DNA from: Archivesica marissinica | Lineage: Eukaryota > Mollusca > Bivalvia > Venerida > Vesicomyidae | DNA length: 64,000 nucleotides | NCBI GenBank assembly: GCA_014843695.1 | Contig: CM026400.1 | Span: forward strand, 31,229,225 to 31,293,224 | Reading direction: 5' to 3' | Shown here: piece after piece, positions 60,128-64,000 of the stretch | Numbering within the stretch: the stretch's first letter is position 1 | How the letters are laid out: every line of letters begins with the position of its first letter | The notes under the pieces: generated by a model | Database searches by the model: none | What the model was told of the DNA's origin: nothing | The model's input: only the letters and a program-made list of their open reading frames with translations | Position numbers and translations under genes: made by a program

Positions 60128-60330
60128 GTTTGGAGAAATCCAAGATGGCGTCCAATATGGCCGCACGTTGGAGCGCACGTTTGTTCACCATATAGAACTA
60201 TTGTGTTTTATCCCTGTCATGTTGTGTCATGTTGTGTCATGTTTTGTTGCGGTTGGAGAAATCCAAGATGGCGTCCAATATGGCCGCACGTTTGTTCACC
60301 ATATAGAAGAACTATTGTGTCATGTTACCC
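60128..60330 (+). repeat. Direct duplication with YY1-like motifs
   Basis: Two copies (about 60128-60206 and 60250-60328) contain CCAAGATGGCGTCCAATATG followed by GCCGCACG. AAGATGGCG is the known core of YY1 sites. Nothing coding follows. Confidence 0.75.
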
Positions 60331-60627
60331 ATAGGGAGATGGGAGATCATGATCTCACTAAAATTCCTGTTGAAGAATAAAATTAAAGAAATTATCTTGT
60401 CACAAATGATTATGCTATAAGACGAGGGGGAATGGTGAACAAATAATGCTCCTGGCAGGAGGCCGGGAGAGTGGATTGTATAATTTATTGTCTAAACCAT
60501 ACTGTCTTTATAAATCTCACGAACACTAAAGAAATGGATAATTCTTTCTTCTCATAGTTTCCTAGCAGTAATTGTGAGATTGCTTTAGATTAGAAAGACA
60601 TTTATGAGCATATACATGTAACGTCGT

Positions 60628-60800
60628 CTCCATCCGTGGCCTAATTGTTAAGACGTCCGTCCGCCTACGGAGCACGAGGTCGAAGGTTTGAATCTCATTA
60701 GGGGTTCGTTCTGATATGGCATGTTGGTGAGTCACCAGCTAGCTATATAATAGTTACCAATTGCCTACCAGCCTGGTGCCTGGCATACAAGCATAGGATT
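60628..60800 (+). mobile_element. SINE-like element, family E
   Basis: The tRNA-like head is CCGTGGCCTAATTGTTAAG with B box GGTTTGAATCTC. No second copy exists in this window, so its extent is a guess. Confidence 0.5.
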
Positions 60801-61034
60801 CAGGAAGTACTGATGTTCATAAAAGGTGTCTCAGGCACAAGACACAAATTTTATTTTTTGCCCTATGGTTTTATAGTAAGTAATGTTTAGCACAAGACAC
60901 ACATTTTATTGTTTGCCCTATCGTCAATTTGTGTCTTCTGCCTGTGGTCAGTAATGGCTGGCCCTTTCAATAGTTGAAATAGTTGCATAGCGTTGAAACG
61001 TCAATGAAACCAGTAGCACAATGTACTAAGCCTT

Positions 61035-61195
61035 GTGGAGGCCGCGTGGCTACGGTCGTTGACTTCAAATCGATTGCTTCTCACTGCTGTAGGTTCGAAT
61101 CCTACTGCATGTGTCAAAATTATTTCCCATAATTATTTTTACTGTAGGTCGGTGTCCATCTGTGCCTTAACTACTTCTTGGCGGGGCACCCTGGG
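61035..61195 (+). mobile_element. SINE family D, its 3' part expanded into an array
   Basis: The tRNA-like head has B box GGTTCGAATCC and is followed by GTAGGTCGGTGTCCATCTG. The region corresponding to the SINE 3' part then becomes the 38-bp minisatellite. Confidence 0.65.
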
Positions 61196-62790
61196 CTCTT
61201 CCTCCATCAATAATAGCTGGAGGGTTGCCCAGGCTCTTCCTCCATCAATAATAGCTGGAGAGTCACCCTGGGCTCTTCCTCCATCAATAATAGCTGGAGG
61301 GTTGCCCGGGCTCTTCCTCCATCAATAATAGCTGGAGGGTTGCCCGGGCTCTTCTTCCATCAATAATAGCTGGAGGGTTGCCCGGGCTCTTCTTCCATCA
61401 ATAATAGCTGGAGGATTGCCCAGGCTCTTCTTCCATCAATAATAGCTGGAGGGTCACCCTGGGCTCTTCCTCCATCAATAATAGCTGGAGGGTTGCCCGG
61501 GTTCTTCCTCCATCAATAATAGCTGGAGGGTTGCCCGGGCTCTTCCTCCATCAATAATAGCTGGAGGGTCACCCTGGGATCTTCCTCAATCAATAATAGC
61601 TGGAGGGTTGCCCGGGTTCTTCCTCCATCAATAATAGCTGGAGGGTTGCCTGGGCTCTTCCTCCATCAATAATAGCTGGAGGGTTGCCTGAGCTCTTCCT
61701 CCATCAATAATAGCTGGAGGGTCACCCTGGGCTCTTCCTCCATCAATAATAGCTGGAGGGTTGCCCGGGCTCTTCCTCCATCAATAATAGCTGGAGGGTT
61801 GCCCGGGCTCTTCCTCCATCAATAATAGCTGGAGGGTTGCCCGGGCTCTTCCTCCATCAATAATAGCTGGAGGGTTGCCCGGGCTCTTCCTCCATCAATA
61901 ATAGCTGGAGAGTTCACCCGGGGTCTTCCTCCACCAGTAATAGCTGGAGAGTTCACCCACCTGGGGTCTTCCTCCATCAATAATAGCTGTAGAGTTCACC
62001 CACCCGGGGGTCTTCCTCCATCAATAATAGCTGGAGAGTTCACCCACCCGGGGCTCTTCCTCCATCAATAATAGCTGGAGGGTTGCCCGGGCTCTTCCTC
62101 CATCAATAATAGCTGGAGAGTTCACCCACCCGGGGCTCTTCCTCCATCAATAATAGCTGGAGAGTTCACCCACCCGGGGCTTCCTCCATCAATAATAGCT
62201 GGAGGGTGCCCGGGCTCTTCCTCCATCAATAATAGCTGGAGAGTTCACCCACCCGGGGCTCTTCCTCCATCAATAATAGCTGGAGGGTTGCCCGGGCTCT
62301 TCCTCCATCAATAATAGCTGGAGAGTTCACCCACCCGGGGCTCTTCCTCCATCAATAATAGCTGGAGAGTTCAACCGGGGTCTTCCTCCACCAGTAATAG
62401 CTGGAGAGTTCACCCACCCGGGGTCTTCCTCCACCAGTAATAGCTGGAGAGTTCACCCACCTGGGCTCTTCCTCCACCAGTAATAGCTGGAGAGTTCACC
62501 CCCCAGGGCTCTTCCTCCACCAATAATAGCTGGAGAGTTCATCCGGGGTCTTCCTCCACCAGTAATAGCTGGAGAGTTCACCCACCCGGGGTCTTCCTCC
62601 ACCAGTAATAGCTGTAGAGTTCACCCACCCGGGGTCTTCCTCCACCAATAATAGCTGTAGAGTTCACCCACCCGGGGTCTTCCTCCACCAATAATAGCTG
62701 GAGAGTTCACCCACCCGGGCTCTTCCTCCACCAATAATAGCTGGAGAGTTCACCCAGGCTCTTCCTCCATAAATAATAGCTGGAGTCACC
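61190..62790. repeat. 38-bp minisatellite grown from a SINE
   Basis: The unit is CTTCCTCCATCAATAATAGC + TGGAGGGTTGCCCGGGCT, about 42 copies. Later units change to GAGTTCACCCACCCGGGG. The core CCACCAATTATTAGCTGG is found in the 3' part of SINE D at 45983. Confidence 0.9.
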
Positions 62791-62949
62791 TTGAGTTTTG
62801 TATAATTATTATGTACAAGACCAAATGACGTTTCGGTAGAATGTACGCGAGGAAGTGAGAACCAGTGTTCCAGTTTGACTATATCTATATGTGTACACAA
62901 TTGCATTCATGTTGCAGCCATTTACTGTTACAGAGGTCAATGACATTAA

Positions 62950-63475
62950 AATGAGTGTAGGACATAATCCCCCCTGGACATAACCCCACAGACATAACCC
63001 CCCCCAGACATAACCCCCCAGACATACCCCAGACATAACATTCCCTACCCCTGGACATAACCCCCCAGACATAACACTCCCTCCCCCTGGATATAGTCCC
63101 CCAGTTTCTTTTGACACAAGCCTTCATAGCCCCCCCTATTAAAACCCTAAAACTAATCCTAACCTAAAACAAAACTTAACCTAAAACAAAACTAACAAAA
63201 ACTAACCTAACACTAAACCTAACCCTATTACTAAACCTAACCCTAAAACAAAACCTAACACTAAACCTCTCCCTAAAACTAAACCTAACCCTAAAATTAA
63301 CAATGACCCTTGATTGGGGGATTTTGTCCTGTGAAAAAAGGGGGGTATTATGTCCAGGGGGATTTTGTCGGGGAGAGGGGGTTATGTCCAGGTGGGATTT
63401 ATGTCGGGGAGAGGGGGTTATGTCCAGGTGGGATTTATGTCGGGGAGAGGGGGTTATGTCCAGGTGGGATTAGGT
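62950..63475. repeat. Inverted repeat around a degenerate CCTAA-like core
   Basis: The left arm (62950-63115) repeats GGACATAACCCCCC and the right arm (63335-63475) repeats GGGGGTTATGTCCAGGTGGG. Between them lies a run of CTAAACCTAACCCTAAAAC-like sequence. Confidence 0.75.
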
Positions 63476-63549
63476 CCATTAAAACAGTGTCTGGACCAAT
63501 GGTTGTTGTTGCAAGATGATTTCTACATGCAGCAGTGAATGGTGTAGAA

Positions 63550-63602
63550 TGATGATTGAGTTTATTTACCCTCACCACCAGTGAACCACATGGGCAAGTG
63601 AA
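63550..63602. repeat. SINE-tail-like fragment
   Basis: Same sequence as 11888-11962 with A/G changes. Confidence 0.5.
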
Positions 63603-64000
63603 GATAGAGAATGGATGCTGTGTGTGTCAATAGCTGTGGTCATGTCAAACAGCTCTCTTATGGTATGGAACACGCTGTTCTATTTATAACATGAATCAAA
63701 ACCGACAAAGAAGTAGGTCAGCTCTTCCTTTGAGTGTATGATTGTACTTGAAAGCTCTCCGAGGAAATAGACATATCCTGTATGTAGGACGTAATTAACT
63801 TCAGCATTTTCCAGAGATTCCTTTGTCCATTTACCATAAAGAGATATAGTCGCTGTGAGGAAACTTAGCCCATGGTATTAAGACTAAAATTCCATTTGCT
63901 GAATGATCATTGTGCAAATACAGTTAGGCTTTGGAACAGCAGCAAGTTATCGGAATTCTGATATTGTTGTTGACGTACAGTGTGACAGCACATTACACAG
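63603..64000. other. No feature recognised
   Basis: Acceptor-like AG sites near 63949 lead to an in-frame stop in the required phase, so no exon is called. Confidence 0.35.

Noticed and set aside
63120..63300. Chromosome end or interstitial telomere
   Set aside because: The CCTAA-like units are irregular and enclosed by inverted repeats, and non-telomeric sequence continues on both sides.
63949..64000. Tail exon of the NPDC1-like gene at the right edge
   Set aside because: The required phase-2 entry gives an in-frame stop at once or within about 12 codons.

Overview
This is eukaryotic, animal-type DNA. It has spliced exons with GT-AG borders, several tRNA-headed SINE families, a PHD-finger LINE, and TA- and TTAA-flanked miniature transposons. 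Tandem repeats fill roughly 40% of the window. The SINE and MITE mix and the two gene models suggest a mollusc-like (possibly bivalve) lophotrochozoan; this is inference, since no ribosomal or mitochondrial marker is present. There is a 1,000-N assembly gap at 38726-39725.

Minus strand, about 0.6-11.5 kb: the 5' part of a Dok/IRS-class adaptor gene. Four phase-consistent internal exons (7060-7216, 5032-5214, 3723-3835, 645-848) encode a PH domain followed directly by an IRS-type PTB domain. A short first exon at 11480-11503 is tentative. The gene runs off the left edge. Every intron carries minisatellites, and the first PH exon is bracketed by two arrays. One array is built from copies of that exon's own 3' splice site and first 42 coding bases.

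Plus strand, 12.5-22.9 kb: a decayed CR1/L2-type LINE with a PHD finger and coiled coil in ORF1, then endonuclease, reverse transcriptase and a C-terminal zinc knuckle. Its endonuclease is split by a 4.3-kb DNA-transposon-like insertion that encodes, on the minus strand, a PHD finger plus a DDE-like transposase. Both are broken by frameshifts and stops.

Plus strand, 24.6-52.0 kb and probably beyond 64 kb: a second gene, for a type I membrane protein resembling NPDC1/CAB-1. It comprises a signal-peptide exon (24649-24727), ectodomain exons (34937-35047, 45529-45657, 48538-48702) and a transmembrane exon (51945-52011). The first four junctions are all phase 1. Its introns hold most of the satellite DNA, including about 9.5 kb of a 30-bp satellite, a 27-bp satellite, and a satellite grown from the end of a TTAA-flanked MITE. 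A hAT-like element with a ZNF862-like zinc-finger exon sits in intron 1.

52-64 kb holds no exon I can support. It contains 20-, 79- and 38-bp arrays, nested SINEs and MITEs, and an inverted repeat around a degenerate CCTAA-like core. The long open frames in repeats are by-products of stop-free repeat units and should not be read as genes.
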